A stretch of 8,754 nucleotides of DNA from Lachnospiraceae bacterium (lineage in GTDB: Bacteria > Bacillota > Clostridia > Lachnospirales > Lachnospiraceae): NCBI GenBank assembly GCA_900757195.1, contig CAAEMZ010000009.1:1-8754 (forward strand). The letters run 5' to 3'. Positions 1 through 6,465 of the stretch are shown here, piece after piece. A model generated the notes under the pieces. That model did not search any database. It saw nothing but the letters and a program-made list of their open reading frames with translations, and was not told the DNA's origin. The translations under genes were made by a program, and so were the position numbers. Each line of letters starts with the position of its first letter. Positions within the stretch are counted from its first letter, which is position 1.

Positions 1-1
1 C

Positions 2-34
2 TTTAGGAATCGAATCTTTTTATCTCTAACATAA
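2..34 (+). CDS. Transposase C-terminal fragment (ISL3 family), cut by window edge
   Basis: Ten codons followed by TAA read FRNRIFLSLT. ISL3-family (DDE) transposases commonly end in a segment of the type GYRNFxxFRxRI followed by a few hydrophobic residues, so this short tail fits that end. Its position, 65 nt inside the inferred inverted repeat, is the normal layout for such an element. On its own a ten-residue match is weak; the call rests on the combination with the terminal repeat at 76-99. Everything upstream, including the catalytic residues, is outside the window, so it cannot be said whether the gene is intact. Confidence 0.5.
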   Translation, partial: FRNRIFLSLT

Positions 35-35
35 A

Positions 36-64
36 GAGACACAGAAACATCGTTCCTGTGCCTC
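36..64 (-). terminator. Hairpin near IS end, possible weak terminator
   Basis: Arms 36-44 and 56-64 pair over 9 bp (one G-U pair when read on the minus strand) around an 11 nt loop. On the minus strand the stem is followed by UUUAUGUU, a weak U tract; on the plus strand it is followed by A residues and would not terminate. It sits between the transposase stop and the IS end. It could block outside transcription from entering the element antisense to the transposase. That role is inference. Confidence 0.35.
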
Positions 65-120
65 AAAAATATTTTACCCCAACTCTTGACAAAGAGCCCT
101 TTTTACATCTTCCCACATAG

Positions 121-152
121 AAAAAAGGATACATTGTTTTCACAACATACCC
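121..152 (-). terminator. Intrinsic terminator of the rpsB-tsf unit
   Basis: On the minus strand an 11 bp stem (arms 142-152 and 127-137, including three G-U pairs) closes on a GAAA tetraloop (138-141) and is followed directly by six U residues (121-126). An A-rich stretch precedes the stem. It lies about 130 nt after the tsf stop codon. The interval 153-282 contains no convincing gene and is read here as tsf 3' untranslated region. The terminator lies just outside the IS end at 99. Confidence 0.8.
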
Positions 153-282
153 TTTTCACTCGTTCACACTTTTCTTTCTATTCTATGATAATCCATGATA
201 GTCTGCAATAACCTTTCAATATAGGAAAAACCGTGTAAACACGCTATTCTTTTAGCATAATACTACTCTTACGAATAATAAA

Positions 283-1218
283 TTAGTTTCCCATCTGTTT
301 TGCAACTTCTTCAGCAAAGTTTTCTTCTTTCTTTTCCATACCTTCGCCTGTTTCGAAACGTACAAAGCCTTTCACAGCTACTTTTGTACCTGCTGCTTTG
401 GCAACTTCTTCAACGTATTTAGCTACGGACTGTTTTCCGTCTTCTGCTTTAACGTATACCTGATCTAACAGACAAACTTCTTTCATTTCTTTTTTGATAC
501 GGCCCATAACCATACCTGTAAGAATCTTTTCGTTTGCATCCGGTTTTTCGTTTTTAGCCTGTGCCATAAGAACTTCTTTTTCATGTTCGATATAAGAAGC
601 ATCTACTTCGCTTTCGCTTGTGTATAATGGTTTGAGAGCTGCTGTCTGCATAGCAACGTTTTTACCACATTCAAGAATTGCTGCATCTGCGGAATCTGTT
701 GTTAATTCAACGAGAACACCGATTTTTCCGCCGCCATGGATGTATGTTGTCACAACACCATCTGTGCTGACGATTTTCTGGAAACGACGGATGCTTAATT
801 TTTCACCGATAACAGCGATTTTCTGAGATAAAGCCTGTTCTACAGTAAGGCTTGCATCTTCAATCCATGGTTCTGCCATGAAAGCTTCCAGTGTTTCAGA
901 TTTTGTAGCCAGAGCCTGTTCTGCAACTTTTGCTACATATGCCTGGAAATCTGCATTTTTAGCAACGAAGTCTGTTTCACTGTTTACTTCAACGATTGCG
1001 CCTGTTTTATGATCATCAGAAAGAACTGTTGCAACAAGACCTTCTGCTGCGATTCTGTTTGCCTTTTTAGCCATAGCTGCAAGACCTTTTTCTCTTAAAA
1101 ACTCAACGGCTTTGTCTTTATCTCCGTTTGTTTCATTCAGAGCTTTTTTACAATCCATCATACCTGCTCCGGTCAGTTCTCTTAATTCTTTTACCATTGC
1201 TGCTGTAATTGCTGCCAT
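283..1218 (-). CDS. tsf: Elongation factor Ts (EF-Ts)
   Basis: EF-Ts is the cytosolic guanine nucleotide exchange factor that recharges EF-Tu during translation elongation. The 311-residue product is in the usual size range. The N-terminal UBA-like module is clear, with the signature TGAGMMDCKKAL at residues 16-27. The second signature ETDFVAKN at 81-88, which belongs to the EF-Tu contact core, is intact. The C-terminus ends in a charged helix. A GGAGG site (complement of 1227-1231) lies 8 nt before ATG and fixes the start. The gene follows rpsB in the ancestral rpsB-tsf order, but a terminator-like hairpin separates them, so much of its expression may depend on readthrough. In many Firmicutes pyrH and frr come next; here a terminator and a probable insertion sequence follow instead. 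The identification is secure. Confidence 0.97.
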   Translation of the reverse strand: MAAITAAMVKELRELTGAGMMDCKKALNETNGDKDKAVEFLREKGLAAMAKKANRIAAEGLVATVLSDDHKTGAIVEVNSETDFVAKNADFQAYVAKVAEQALATKSETLEAFMAEPWIEDASLTVEQALSQKIAVIGEKLSIRRFQKIVSTDGVVTTYIHGGGKIGVLVELTTDSADAAILECGKNVAMQTAALKPLYTSESEVDASYIEHEKEVLMAQAKNEKPDANEKILTGMVMGRIKKEMKEVCLLDQVYVKAEDGKQSVAKYVEEVAKAAGTKVAVKGFVRFETGEGMEKKEENFAEEVAKQMGN

Positions 1219-1240
1219 AATTCATTCCTCCATTAAAATT

Positions 1241-1268
1241 GATATATTTTATTTAATAATTCTGTCCA
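1241..1268 (-). promoter_or_regulatory. Possible weak promoter for tsf
   Basis: On the minus strand TGGACA (1263-1268) is separated by 16 nt from TATATC (1241-1246), 5/6 and 4/6 matches to a housekeeping promoter. Transcription would start only a few bases before the tsf ribosome binding site, giving a very short leader. In sequence this AT-rich, such matches are common by chance. Confidence 0.25.
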
Positions 1269-1292
1269 AAATTTTAAGTTTGTTTACTGCTT

Positions 1293-1332
1293 AAAAAAGC
1301 TGTCTCAAGATTAATACTAATTTTGAGACAGC
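1293..1332 (-). terminator. Terminator-like hairpin between rpsB and tsf (attenuator)
   Basis: A perfect 10 bp stem (arms 1323-1332 and 1299-1308 as read on the minus strand, GCTGTCTCAA against TTGAGACAGC) is followed at once by six U residues (1293-1298). The loop contains further A-U pairs that can lengthen the stem. It begins 21 nt after the rpsB stop codon and ends 74 nt before tsf. The structure meets the standard description of an intrinsic terminator. Because the only other candidate promoter for tsf is weak, partial termination with readthrough is the most economical reading. Confidence 0.75.
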
Positions 1333-1353
1333 ACTTTAAGTCATGCGCTCTGA

Positions 1354-2082
1354 TTATTCAGCAGCTTCTTCTGCTGCTTCTTCAGCATCGTCCATCTGAA
1401 CACCCTGGTTTGCTTCGATAACTGCATCTGCCATTTTGGAAACGATTAATTTAACCGCACGGATTGCGTCATCATTACCTGGGATTACATAGTCCAGTTC
1501 TTCAGGATCACAGTTTGTATCTGCAATACCGATTAACGGAATACCTAATACATGAGCTTCCTGTACACAGATTCTTTCCTTTTTAGGGTCAACAACGAAG
1601 ATTGCATCCGGGATTCTCTTCATGTTCTTGATACCGCCAAGATTCTTTTCGAGTTTTTCCCATTCTTTCTTCAGTTCGATAACTTCTTTTTTAGGTAATA
1701 CATCAAATGTACCGTCTTCTGCCATTGCTTCGATCTGTTTCAGTCTTGCAATACGGCTCTGGATTGTTTTGAAGTTTGTCAGCATACCACCAAGCCATCT
1801 CTGGTTTACATAGTACATACCGCAACGTTCTGCTTCCACACGGATTGCATCCTGTGCCTGTTTTTTCGTACCAACAAAAAGAATTGTTCCGCCGTTAGCA
1901 ACGATGTCTTTCACTGCATTGTATGCGTCGTCAACCATACCTACAGATTTCTGTAAGTCGATGATGTAGATACCGTTTCTTTCTGTGTAGATGTACTCTG
2001 CCATTTTAGGGTTCCATCTTCTTGTCTGATGTCCGAAATGCACGCCGGCTTCCAGAAGCTGTTTCATAGAAATAATGCTCAT
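1354..2082 (-). CDS. rpsB: 30S ribosomal protein S2
   Basis: S2 is a small-subunit ribosomal protein that binds late in 30S assembly, close to S1 where that is present. The 242-residue product has normal family length. It carries the family N-terminus MKQLLEAGVHFGHQTRRWNP at residues 6-25, then IYIIDLQKS, the GTKKQAQD segment, YVNQRWLGGMLTNF, PDAIFVVDPKKE and the conserved IPLIGIADTNCDP block. It ends in an acidic Glu/Ala-rich tail, common in Firmicutes S2. A GGAGG site (complement of 2090-2094) lies 7 nt upstream of ATG. The gene has its own promoter and a structured leader that looks like an autoregulatory site, and is followed by an attenuator before tsf. Confidence 0.98.
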   Translation of the reverse strand: MSIISMKQLLEAGVHFGHQTRRWNPKMAEYIYTERNGIYIIDLQKSVGMVDDAYNAVKDIVANGGTILFVGTKKQAQDAIRVEAERCGMYYVNQRWLGGMLTNFKTIQSRIARLKQIEAMAEDGTFDVLPKKEVIELKKEWEKLEKNLGGIKNMKRIPDAIFVVDPKKERICVQEAHVLGIPLIGIADTNCDPEELDYVIPGNDDAIRAVKLIVSKMADAVIEANQGVQMDDAEEAAEEAAE

Positions 2083-2110
2083 AATTATACCTCCATTGGT
2101 TTTAATCTTC

Positions 2111-2166
2111 CGTGGATTTCACCTTTTCAGACAACCTTTCGGCACCCATCTGAAAATCGACCCACG
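2111..2166 (-). promoter_or_regulatory. Structured rpsB leader RNA, candidate S2-responsive element
   Basis: The minus-strand RNA folds into nested helices. The outer stem pairs 2162-2166 with 2111-2115 (CGUGG/CCACG). An 8 bp stem pairs 2149-2156 with 2124-2131 (UUUUCAGA/UCUGAAAA). The tip is GCC-GAAA-GGU (2134-2143) separated by an asymmetric internal loop with UGGGU on the 5' side. Two stems split by a GGGU-containing internal loop are reminiscent of the rpsB leader through which S2 represses rpsB-tsf in E. coli. The fold is seen in the sequence; S2 binding is inferred. It lies 28 nt before the start codon, so control could be translational. Confidence 0.55.
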
Positions 2167-2188
2167 TGTCTTATTATTACAAATCAGG

Positions 2189-2218
2189 ATTATAACACAA
2201 AAGGCCCGCATTAAGCAA
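2189..2218 (-). promoter_or_regulatory. Promoter of rpsB, extended -10
   Basis: On the minus strand a perfect TATAAT (complement of 2189-2194) is preceded by TGT, giving an extended -10 element. An upstream TTGCTT (complement of 2213-2218) lies 18 nt away, a 3/6 match for the -35. Transcription would begin near 2182, giving a leader of about 100 nt that includes the folded element. The -35 and spacer are the same DNA as the codY terminator hairpin. Confidence 0.7.
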
Positions 2219-2225
2219 GCCTTTT
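2199..2225 (-). terminator. Terminator of codY
   Basis: On the minus strand an 11 bp stem (complement of 2215-2225 with 2199-2209; core GGCUUGC/GCGGGCC flanked by A4/U4, two G-U pairs) closes on a 5 nt loop. U4 then GUGUU follow the GC-rich core. It lies 24 nt after the codY stop. The U tract is short, so some readthrough into rpsB is plausible. It overlaps the rpsB promoter. Confidence 0.65.
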
Positions 2226-2249
2226 ATAAAGAAGTTTTCATATTTTTTA

Positions 2250-3014
2250 CTATAATTTCTTTAATTCATCAAATACCGCATCGTTAATTACCTTAATATA
2301 GGTACCTTTCATACCGGAAGAACGGGATTCGATCACCCCGGCACTTTCAAATTTACGAAGGGCATTAACGATGACTGAACGGGTGATTCCAACCCGGTCT
2401 GCAATCTTGCTGGCTACCAGAATTCCTTCATTTCCATCCAGTTCTTCAAAAATATGCGTAATCGCTTCAAGCTCTGAAAACGAAAGGGTACTGATCGCAG
2501 ATTTTACGACCTGCAGCTTTCTCGTTTCCTCAGCATTTTCTTCATTCACGGAACGAAGCATCTCAAGTCCGACGACTGTTGTTCCGTATTCACTCAATAT
2601 AATATCATCAATTTCATAAGACGCATCACTTCGGTAAATAAATAATGTGCCCAACCGTTCTCCGGCAATATCGATCGGCGTGATAATGGCCTGATAGGTT
2701 CCAACATCATTGCATGAAAATCCAAGCGTCAGCAGATTAACGTTCTCTTTTGTCGATAAAACACTGAGCAGGCGCTCATTTAACATCGAATCAATATAAC
2801 CGCCGACACTGTCGCTGATCAACTGGCGGATACATGTCTGATCCGAACGGTTTTTTATTCCGAGAATCTTTCCTTTTTTGCTGATTACAAGAATATTCGA
2901 TTCCAGTATGTCACTGAGTACCTCACATATATCATTAAATACAACCATATTGGAATTATTATTATGAAGCAGCTTATTAATTTTTCTGGTTTTGTCTAAC
3001 AATTCAACGCTCAT
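2250..3014 (-). CDS. codY: Global transcriptional regulator CodY
   Basis: CodY is a cytosolic dimeric repressor of Firmicutes that, when loaded with branched-chain amino acids (and GTP in many species), represses genes for nutrient uptake, amino acid synthesis and other adaptive traits. The product has 254 residues against about 259 in Bacillus. Residues 1 to about 155 form the GAF ligand domain, including the AGERLGTLFIYRSD stretch at 117-130. After a linker helix, the C-terminal winged helix-turn-helix spans about 180-254. Its recognition segment, ASKIADRVGITRSVIVNALR at 201-220, is very strongly conserved in the family. An in-frame ATG two codons upstream (3018-3020) abuts the AAGGAGG site (complement of 3021-3027) with no spacing. 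The ATG at 3012-3014, 6 nt from the site, is therefore chosen. The gene is monocistronic here, with its own promoter and terminator. Confidence 0.96.
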   Translation of the reverse strand: MSVELLDKTRKINKLLHNNNSNMVVFNDICEVLSDILESNILVISKKGKILGIKNRSDQTCIRQLISDSVGGYIDSMLNERLLSVLSTKENVNLLTLGFSCNDVGTYQAIITPIDIAGERLGTLFIYRSDASYEIDDIILSEYGTTVVGLEMLRSVNEENAEETRKLQVVKSAISTLSFSELEAITHIFEELDGNEGILVASKIADRVGITRSVIVNALRKFESAGVIESRSSGMKGTYIKVINDAVFDELKKL

Positions 3015-3051
3015 ATCCATCCTCCTTATCTGAACTTGCCATCTTAATCAT

Positions 3052-3080
3052 ATTTTAGCATAATTGTCTCAATGAAACAA
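3052..3080 (-). promoter_or_regulatory. Promoter of codY, extended -10
   Basis: On the minus strand TAAAAT (complement of 3052-3057) is preceded by TGC, an extended -10. TTGTTT (complement of 3075-3080) lies exactly 17 nt upstream. The predicted start near 3045 leaves a leader of about 30 nt to the chosen ATG. Confidence 0.6.
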
Positions 3081-3090
3081 CTATTTTTCA

Positions 3091-3105
3091 AATTTTCACA
3101 AACAA
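3091..3105. promoter_or_regulatory. Possible CodY box upstream of codY
   Basis: AATTTTCACAAACAA matches the CodY consensus AATTTTCWGAAAATT at 11 of 15 positions, with a perfect left half. It sits just upstream of the codY -35 element. Functional CodY boxes often carry several mismatches, and codY autoregulation is known in some Firmicutes, but this region is AT-rich and a chance match is possible. Confidence 0.3.
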
Positions 3106-3170
3106 ATAAAGTAATTCAAAATAATTCTTTGCTTTATAAGTTAATAGACTTTACCGCTTCCATTTTACAG

Positions 3171-3214
3171 AAAAAACAGACCTGACGGAAATTTTTCATT
3201 TCCATCAGGTCTGT
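3171..3214 (-). terminator. Strong intrinsic terminator of the comM-dprA-topA operon
   Basis: On the minus strand a 17 bp stem (complement of 3198-3214 paired with 3176-3192, one G-U pair) closes on a 5 nt loop and is followed by an uninterrupted U tract (3171-3176, partly in the stem). It begins 3 nt after the topA stop codon. This is the strongest terminator in the window and separates the topA operon from codY. Confidence 0.9.
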
Positions 3215-3217
3215 CTT

Positions 3218-5296
3218 CTATTCTTTTCCGGTTTCTTCGATATTTTCCCTGTAACCACAGGACACATCGGCACATACCAGCTTCTGTCCCTTAATCAGCA
3301 GCGCATTGCCGCACTTCGGACATATTTTTCCTGAAGGGCGCTGCCATGTCATAAAATCACATTCCGGATTATCTTCACAGCCATAATATTTACGTCCCTT
3401 CTGGGTCTTTCGTATCACAATATCCTTACCGCATTTCGGACAGGATACACCAATCTTTTCAAAATAGGTTTTTGTATTCCGACATTCCGGAAATCCCGGA
3501 CAGGCCAGGAACTTTCCGTGGGGCCCGTACTTAATCACCATGTGGCGTCCGCACTGGTCACAGATGACATCGGAAACTTCATCTTCGATTTTGACCTGCT
3601 CCAGTTCTTTCTCCGCCTTCTGTACCGCCTCTTCCAAATCCGGATAGAAATTCCGGACAACGGTTTTATAATTCACCGCGCCTTCTTCAACTTTATCCAG
3701 CAAAAATTCCAGATTGGCCGTAAAGGAAACATCGACGATGCTCGGGAAGGCGTCTTTCATAATCTGGTTGACCACTTCTCCCAGTTCTGTGACATACAGG
3801 TTTTTATTTTCCTTTGCCACATAGCGGCGTGAAATAATCGTTGTAATGGTCGGCGCATAGGTACTCGGACGTCCGATTCCCAGTTCCTCCAGCGTTTTTA
3901 CAAGTGAAGCCTCGGTAAAATGCGCCGGCGGCTGAGTAAAATGCTGCTTGCTCTCAAAGCTGCTGAAGCTCAGCTCACTGTCTTCTGTCAGTTTCTTAAG
4001 AAGTACATTGGCCTCCGCTTTATCTTCCGCATGTTTATAGACCGAAAGAAAACCTTCAAATTTAATTCTCGATGCGGTCACTGTAAAAATATAGCCGTTG
4101 CAGTTAATCTTTACCGTGGTTGTCGCATAAACAGCATCCGACATACGGCTGGCCACAAAACGGCTCCAGATCAACTGATACAGACGAAACTGATCTCTTG
4201 AAAGGGATTCCTTCACTTTTGTCGGAGTCATTTCACTGTTGGATGGACGGATGGCTTCATGGGCATCCTGAATCTTTCCATTCTTTTTCCCGTCTTTGAC
4301 CTGGCGGATAACGTAATCTTCCCCGTAGGCTTCACCGATAAATTTCCGTACCGCTTCATCCGCTTCCTCGGATATACGGGTGGAATCGGTTCTCAGATAG
4401 GTAATCAGACCGACCGTACCATTTCCTTTGATGTCCACACCTTCATATAACTGCTGGGCGATACGCATCGTCTTCTGGGTGGAAAAGTTCAGCAGCTTGG
4501 AAGCCTCCTGCTGCAGGGTACTCGTTGTAAAGGGCATCGGTGGTTTTTTCGACCGTTCACCATTTTTTATATTAAAAATCTTATATGGATGGCCTTCCAG
4601 GTCCGCCAGAAGTGCATCCAGCTCTTTTTGGGAACGAATCTCCATCTTTTCTTTTTCTCTGCCATAAAACTTGGCTGTCAGGGGGTTTTTCTCCCCTTTA
4701 ACATCCAGAAGAACGTCCAGTGTCCAGTATTCTTCCGGTATAAAGGAGTCAATCTCCTTTTCCCGGTCACAGATGATCCGAAGTGCAACGGACTGAACAC
4801 GGCCTGCGGAAAGCCCTCTTTTCACTTTTGCCCATAACAGCGGACTGATCTTATATCCCACCATCCGGTCAAGAATTCTCCGGGCCTGCTGGGCATCCAC
4901 CAGATCCATATCAATATCTCTGGCCTGTTTGATCGAGCTTTTGACAGCCGTCTTTGTGATTTCATTAAACGTAATCCGGTGAACCTGCTTTCCCTCTAAC
5001 TTCAAAGCATTCGCAAGATGCCAGGAAATCGCCTCACCTTCACGGTCGGGGTCCGTTGCAAGATATACTTTATCCGCTTTTTTTACTTCTTTCCGGAGCA
5101 TCGCAAGAATATCCCCTTTTCCCCGGATCGTTATATATTTCGGTTCAAAATCATTTTCAATATCAATCCCCAACTGGCTCTTCGGCAGGTCCCTTACATG
5201 ACCGTTTGATGCCACCACCTGATAATTCGAGCCAAGGAACTTATTAATGGTTTTGGCTTTCGCAGGAGATTCCACAATAACCAAATATTTCGCCAT
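3218..5296 (-). CDS. topA: DNA topoisomerase I (type IA)
   Basis: This enzyme relaxes negatively supercoiled DNA by cutting and passing a single strand. The 692 residues match the Bacillus enzyme (about 691). The Toprim domain at the N-terminus shows Glu9 in VIVESPAK and DPDREGE at 82-88, which bind Mg2+. The SAGRVQSVALR motif is at 163-173. The catalytic Tyr300 lies in TYLRTDSTR. HEAIRP is at 346-351 and GIGRPSTYAPT at 473-483. Three C-terminal four-cysteine zinc ribbons follow (Cys 579/582/599/605, 619/622/640/646, 659/662/675/680). The frame is open a further 54 codons upstream into dprA, but that extension has no family similarity. The ATG at 5294-5296 has a GGAGGG site (complement of 5301-5306) and gives the family N-terminus. 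It lies 59 nt after dprA and is probably cotranscribed. Confidence 0.97.
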   Translation of the reverse strand: MAKYLVIVESPAKAKTINKFLGSNYQVVASNGHVRDLPKSQLGIDIENDFEPKYITIRGKGDILAMLRKEVKKADKVYLATDPDREGEAISWHLANALKLEGKQVHRITFNEITKTAVKSSIKQARDIDMDLVDAQQARRILDRMVGYKISPLLWAKVKRGLSAGRVQSVALRIICDREKEIDSFIPEEYWTLDVLLDVKGEKNPLTAKFYGREKEKMEIRSQKELDALLADLEGHPYKIFNIKNGERSKKPPMPFTTSTLQQEASKLLNFSTQKTMRIAQQLYEGVDIKGNGTVGLITYLRTDSTRISEEADEAVRKFIGEAYGEDYVIRQVKDGKKNGKIQDAHEAIRPSNSEMTPTKVKESLSRDQFRLYQLIWSRFVASRMSDAVYATTTVKINCNGYIFTVTASRIKFEGFLSVYKHAEDKAEANVLLKKLTEDSELSFSSFESKQHFTQPPAHFTEASLVKTLEELGIGRPSTYAPTITTIISRRYVAKENKNLYVTELGEVVNQIMKDAFPSIVDVSFTANLEFLLDKVEEGAVNYKTVVRNFYPDLEEAVQKAEKELEQVKIEDEVSDVICDQCGRHMVIKYGPHGKFLACPGFPECRNTKTYFEKIGVSCPKCGKDIVIRKTQKGRKYYGCEDNPECDFMTWQRPSGKICPKCGNALLIKGQKLVCADVSCGYRENIEETGKE

Positions 5297-5327
5297 AATA
5301 CCCTCCACTATCTCATGTCTATTGTCT

Positions 5328-5343
5328 AAGGCGCCCCCGCCTT
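5328..5343 (-). promoter_or_regulatory. GC-rich hairpin between dprA and topA
   Basis: The arms AAGGCG and CGCCTT (5328-5333 and 5338-5343) pair perfectly over 6 bp around a 4 nt loop of C (plus strand) or G (minus strand). On the minus strand no U tract follows, so it is not a standard terminator for dprA. It could be an mRNA processing or stabilising hairpin 31 nt before topA. Function is unknown. Confidence 0.35.
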
Positions 5344-5355
5344 TTATACACTCTT

Positions 5356-6465
5356 CTATAATTTTTGTATATACAGGTTTTTCCCCATCTGACGCACCAT
5401 CCCCTTTAATTCCAGGTTCAGCAGGATATGCAGTGTTTCCGCCAGAGGACGGCCACATTCTGCGGAAATGGTATTCACATCTTTTGGGTTCAAACTTAAA
5501 CTAGCATACACCAATTGTTCTGAATTATCAAGTGGAAGTTTTAAATCCTCCGATGCCACCGGCATACCTCCCATCATTTCCACATAGTCTTCGGAGATAT
5601 CCTCCGGCCGGAAAACCAGCTTGGCGCCGCTCTGAATAAGGTGGTGGCAGCCGGCGCTCAAAGCGCTGTTAAACGGCCCCGGAAGCGCATAAATATTTTT
5701 TCCCTGTTCAAGTCCCATATCCGCTGTAATCAGGGCGCCGCTCCGTTCTCTGGCCTCTATAATCAATATACCGTCCGCAAGTCCGCTGATAATCCGGTTA
5801 CGCATCGGAAAATGCCAGGCCTCCGGCACAGAATCCAGCGGATATTCGCTGATAATCCCACCCCTTTTTTTCATCTGCCGGAAAATTTTAAAATGCTCCT
5901 GAGGATAACATATATTCAGCCCGCATCCGAGAATCCCCCAGGTCTTTCCCTCCGGCGCTCTTTGCCGAAGGACGCCCTGATGAGCCGCCCCGTCAATTCC
6001 CCGGGCGAGGCCGCTGACAATTCCAAATCCCATCCCGGATAAAACAGAGGCAAAATACTCGGCAGCGGCCAGACCATAGCTGCTGGCGCTCCGCGCCCCG
6101 ACAATGCCGATCATCGGTCTCCGGGGTTCCGGAAGTTCGCCGCAGTAAAATAATCCGGCGGGCGCATCATAAATATGTCTTAACCGTTCCGGGTAATCCC
6201 GGTCCGCCCGGCAGACAAACCTTCCGCCGAGTGCATCCAGCCGTTCCATACTTTTTCGGATCTGTTCTTCATCTTTTTCTCCGGCCTTCTGAAGCTGCTT
6301 TAAAACCGTGCTTTTCAGGCCCTTCACCTGACTGTACTGGCCGTTTCTTCCATAATAAATATTCCCCGCTGTCCCAAAATATCCCAACAGCTTATCAATA
6401 CTTTTTACGCCGAGATAGGGACGGCTGCAAAGCCAGAACCAACATTCTCTTTCCGTTAATCCCAT
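5356..6465 (-). CDS. dprA: DNA-processing protein DprA
   Basis: DprA protects incoming single-stranded DNA and loads RecA on it during natural transformation. It is also present in many bacteria not known to be transformable. The product has 369 residues. An N-terminal helical region (about 1-80, with a LGVKSIDKLLGYFG helix-hairpin-helix-like segment) precedes the Rossmann-type DprA core. The core motifs are GIVGARSASSYG at 120-131, SGLARGID at 151-158, FPMRNRIISGLAD at 219-231 and GALITADMGLEQGKN at 243-257 followed by YALPG. The C-terminal segment, about 312-369, looks like the winged-helix (DML1-like) domain found in longer DprA proteins. A TCCTCC complement (6471-6476) gives a good ribosome binding site. 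The start overlaps the last 10 nt of comM, which suggests translational coupling. Confidence 0.96.
   Translation of the reverse strand: MGLTERECWFWLCSRPYLGVKSIDKLLGYFGTAGNIYYGRNGQYSQVKGLKSTVLKQLQKAGEKDEEQIRKSMERLDALGGRFVCRADRDYPERLRHIYDAPAGLFYCGELPEPRRPMIGIVGARSASSYGLAAAEYFASVLSGMGFGIVSGLARGIDGAAHQGVLRQRAPEGKTWGILGCGLNICYPQEHFKIFRQMKKRGGIISEYPLDSVPEAWHFPMRNRIISGLADGILIIEARERSGALITADMGLEQGKNIYALPGPFNSALSAGCHHLIQSGAKLVFRPEDISEDYVEMMGGMPVASEDLKLPLDNSEQLVYASLSLNPKDVNTISAECGRPLAETLHILLNLELKGMVRQMGKNLYIQKL

Larger units (their letters stand above)
1..99 (+). mobile_element. Partial insertion sequence, ISL3-family-like, right end
   Basis: The minus strand read from 99 leftward begins GGGCTCTTTGTCAAGAGTTG and continues GGGT (99-76). 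This resembles ISL3-family terminal inverted repeats, which typically start GGCTCTT or GGCTxT and carry a TTGGGT-like block. The plus-strand reading frame just inside it ends in residues resembling an ISL3 transposase C-terminus (see 2-34). The adjacent bases 100-107 are T/A-rich, as expected for the 8 bp AT-rich targets of this family, but the partner duplication lies outside the window. The exact outer base (98 or 99) is uncertain. The rest of the element, including the other inverted repeat, lies left of base 1. Family assignment is from memory of the family, not from a search. Confidence 0.6.

Noticed and set aside
232..243. Small hairpin CGTG-TAAA-CACG followed by T5 on the minus strand, considered as the tsf terminator
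   Set aside because: A 4 bp stem is too short. The 11 bp GAAA-capped stem with U6 at 121-152 is far stronger.
2029..2287. Short plus-strand frames across the rpsB leader
   Set aside because: They run antisense to the promoter, the leader fold and the codY terminator, and show no coding features.
3015..3020. codY start two codons upstream
   Set aside because: That ATG touches the Shine-Dalgarno sequence with no spacing. The next ATG has 6 nt spacing.
5297..5458. 54-codon N-terminal extension of topA overlapping the end of dprA
   Set aside because: It has no family similarity. The internal ATG at 5294-5296 has a strong ribosome binding site and gives the standard topoisomerase N-terminus.
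5641..6042. Plus-strand 133-codon frame inside dprA
   Set aside because: It is antisense to intact DprA motifs, has no promoter or ribosome binding site and no recognisable domain.
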